Assembly: GCA_002728035.1 (NCBI GenBank)
Contig: PBUZ01000102.1
Coordinates: 1-5,887 of the forward strand
Source of the DNA: Methanobacteriota archaeon
GTDB taxonomy: Archaea > Thermoplasmatota > Poseidoniia > Poseidoniales > Poseidoniaceae
Direction of reading: 5' to 3'
DNA length: 5,887 bases
A program made the translations under genes and the position numbers. Below are positions 5,163 through 5,887 of this stretch, one piece after another. The notes below the pieces were generated by a model that ran no database searches, had not been told where the DNA came from, and saw only the letters and a program-made list of their open reading frames with translations. Numbering within the stretch: position 1 is the stretch's first letter; every line of letters starts with the position of its first letter.

Positions 5163-5220
5163 AAAAAAAATGCCCTTTGCAAGTCGGTCGCTGCATCGGT
5201 GAAGGGCACGAACATGCCCT
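5163..5220 (-). terminator. terminator with two competing hairpins
   Basis: Read on the minus strand, directly after the stop of the coiled-coil gene: AGGGCA (5220-5215), TGCCCTT (5208-5202), AAGGGCA (5177-5171), then eight T (5170-5163). The last two arms pair over seven bases; an inner TGCA/TGCA pair (5194-5191 with 5181-5178) extends the stem, leaving a six-base bulge. The first arm can instead pair with the second (AGGGCA-TGTTCG-TGCCCT). The T tract alone would suit archaeal termination, and the hairpin gives it a bacterial intrinsic-terminator look. Confidence 0.7.
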
Positions 5221-5224
5221 GACT

Positions 5225-5887
5225 TCATGCGTCATCCGCATCTTTCTTTCCTTCACGGTAGGCATCGATGGCGGCACGAGCAATCGCGAGCGGATCGTTG
5301 ATGATTTGCGAATCAATTTTTGTCGAACCAAACAGAGCGTCACCCACCAGCACAGAATCCGCCATCGTCAGTGTTTTCCCACCGCTTTCCGACCGCTCTT
5401 CAACAACCGTTTCCATGGTCTTTTTCACCTGACGCATGTCTTCGAGTTCCACCGTTTTTTCCTCGAGTTCTGTGGTCAACACAACCACTTGTTGATTCAC
5501 AGCATCCAATTCTTTTTGCAAGCGTTGGGATTCAAGGCGTGCTCGCTCCATTTCGAGTTCGAGCATCTTGAGTACAGCGTCCATGTTGGCAGGCTCGTCC
5601 GAAGGCGCAGGCGCTTCCTCGGCGTCAACCGTCGACTGAGGCTCGGATGAAGCATGGGGAAGCATCGCTTCTGGCAGCATCGAAGGACGATCGGAGCAGA
5701 CCGCTGTTTGGAAATACGAAATCAAATTCAACGTCCCAAGGAGATGCGTTATTCCAAACAAAAGCAGGAGGAGGGTGTACACGATTTCGACCTGCCTTCC
5801 GATATCAATCCCCTCGATGTTGATACGATAACTGACCAAATTTCCTCCATCAAGAATTTCGTAAAGGACAGCGATGAGGGTGAGCAA
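5225..5887 (-). CDS. membrane-anchored coiled-coil protein, N-terminus outside window
   Basis: About 220 residues are visible and the frame is still open at the window edge. The codon there is TTG and need not be a start, so the true N-terminus is probably upstream. Counting from the edge: the first 12 residues are hydrophobic and may be the end of a helix; a loop follows; a clear membrane helix spans about 34-58 (IVYTLLLLLFGITHLLGTL); an acidic, Pro/Ala/Ser-rich linker runs 65-100; and a long coiled coil spans about 103-165 with many Glu, Leu, Lys and Gln heptads. The end (about 172-220) is a distinct conserved-looking tail, MADSVLVGDALFGSTKID, then a helix NDPLAIARAAIDAYREG and an acidic end. 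I cannot assign a family. A cytoplasmic coiled coil that oligomerises and presents the tail is inferred. The terminator follows the stop within five bases, so it is not co-transcribed with the next gene unless read through. Confidence 0.8.
   Translation of the reverse strand: MLTLIAVLYEILDGGNLVSYRINIEGIDIGRQVEIVYTLLLLLFGITHLLGTLNLISYFQTAVCSDRPSMLPEAMLPHASSEPQSTVDAEEAPAPSDEPANMDAVLKMLELEMERARLESQRLQKELDAVNQQVVVLTTELEEKTVELEDMRQVKKTMETVVEERSESGGKTLTMADSVLVGDALFGSTKIDSQIINDPLAIARAAIDAYREGKKDADDA

Noticed and set aside
5025..5228. Minus-strand frame of 67 codons across the gap between the last two genes
   Set aside because: It runs through the terminator and both TATA-like boxes, and the translation is Arg-rich with no recognisable character.

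Overview
The window looks like genomic DNA from a planktonic euryarchaeon, most likely Marine Group II (Candidatus Poseidoniales). This is inferred. It rests on TATA-like boxes centred about 26 bases upstream of several ATG codons, the layout of archaeal leaderless mRNAs, and on a lipobox protein with Asp-rich collagen-like triplets of a kind I associate with that group. No rRNA, tRNA or universal marker gene is present, so the assignment is only moderate.

There are five complete protein genes, one partial gene and one doubtful micro-ORF. From left to right: an 88-residue two-helix membrane protein (+); a 286-residue four-helix membrane protein made of two related halves (+); convergent with it, a 673-residue secreted lipoprotein (-) with a collagen-like stalk, two cysteine-paired DUF7151-like modules and nine ELW-type repeats; divergent from that, a 139-residue protein resembling EVE/PUA-like domains (+); convergent with it, a 265-residue protein with a phage-type SH3-like C-terminal domain (-); and finally the C-terminal part of a membrane-anchored coiled-coil protein (-) that runs off the right edge.

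No gap between convincing genes exceeds about 250 bases. The stretch 1-184 holds one copy of a 29-base repeat and a weak promoter. The stretch 452-698 holds two more copies of that repeat in tandem, a weak hairpin and a 13-base dyad. The short convergent spacers (1560-1633 and 4192-4234) hold little beyond a 12-base palindrome in the first. The gap 3656-3771 is a two-way promoter region. The gap 5033-5224 holds a strong hairpin plus T-tract terminator, two TATA-like boxes and the micro-ORF.

No shared pathway is evident. Strand switches frequently, there is no housekeeping gene, and four of the six genes encode membrane or surface proteins, so this reads as an accessory stretch. The most distinctive items are the dispersed 29-base repeat, the lipoprotein architecture with an apparently closed nine-unit repeat ring, the EVE-like gene with a well-placed TATA box, and competing hairpins in the terminator near 5200.
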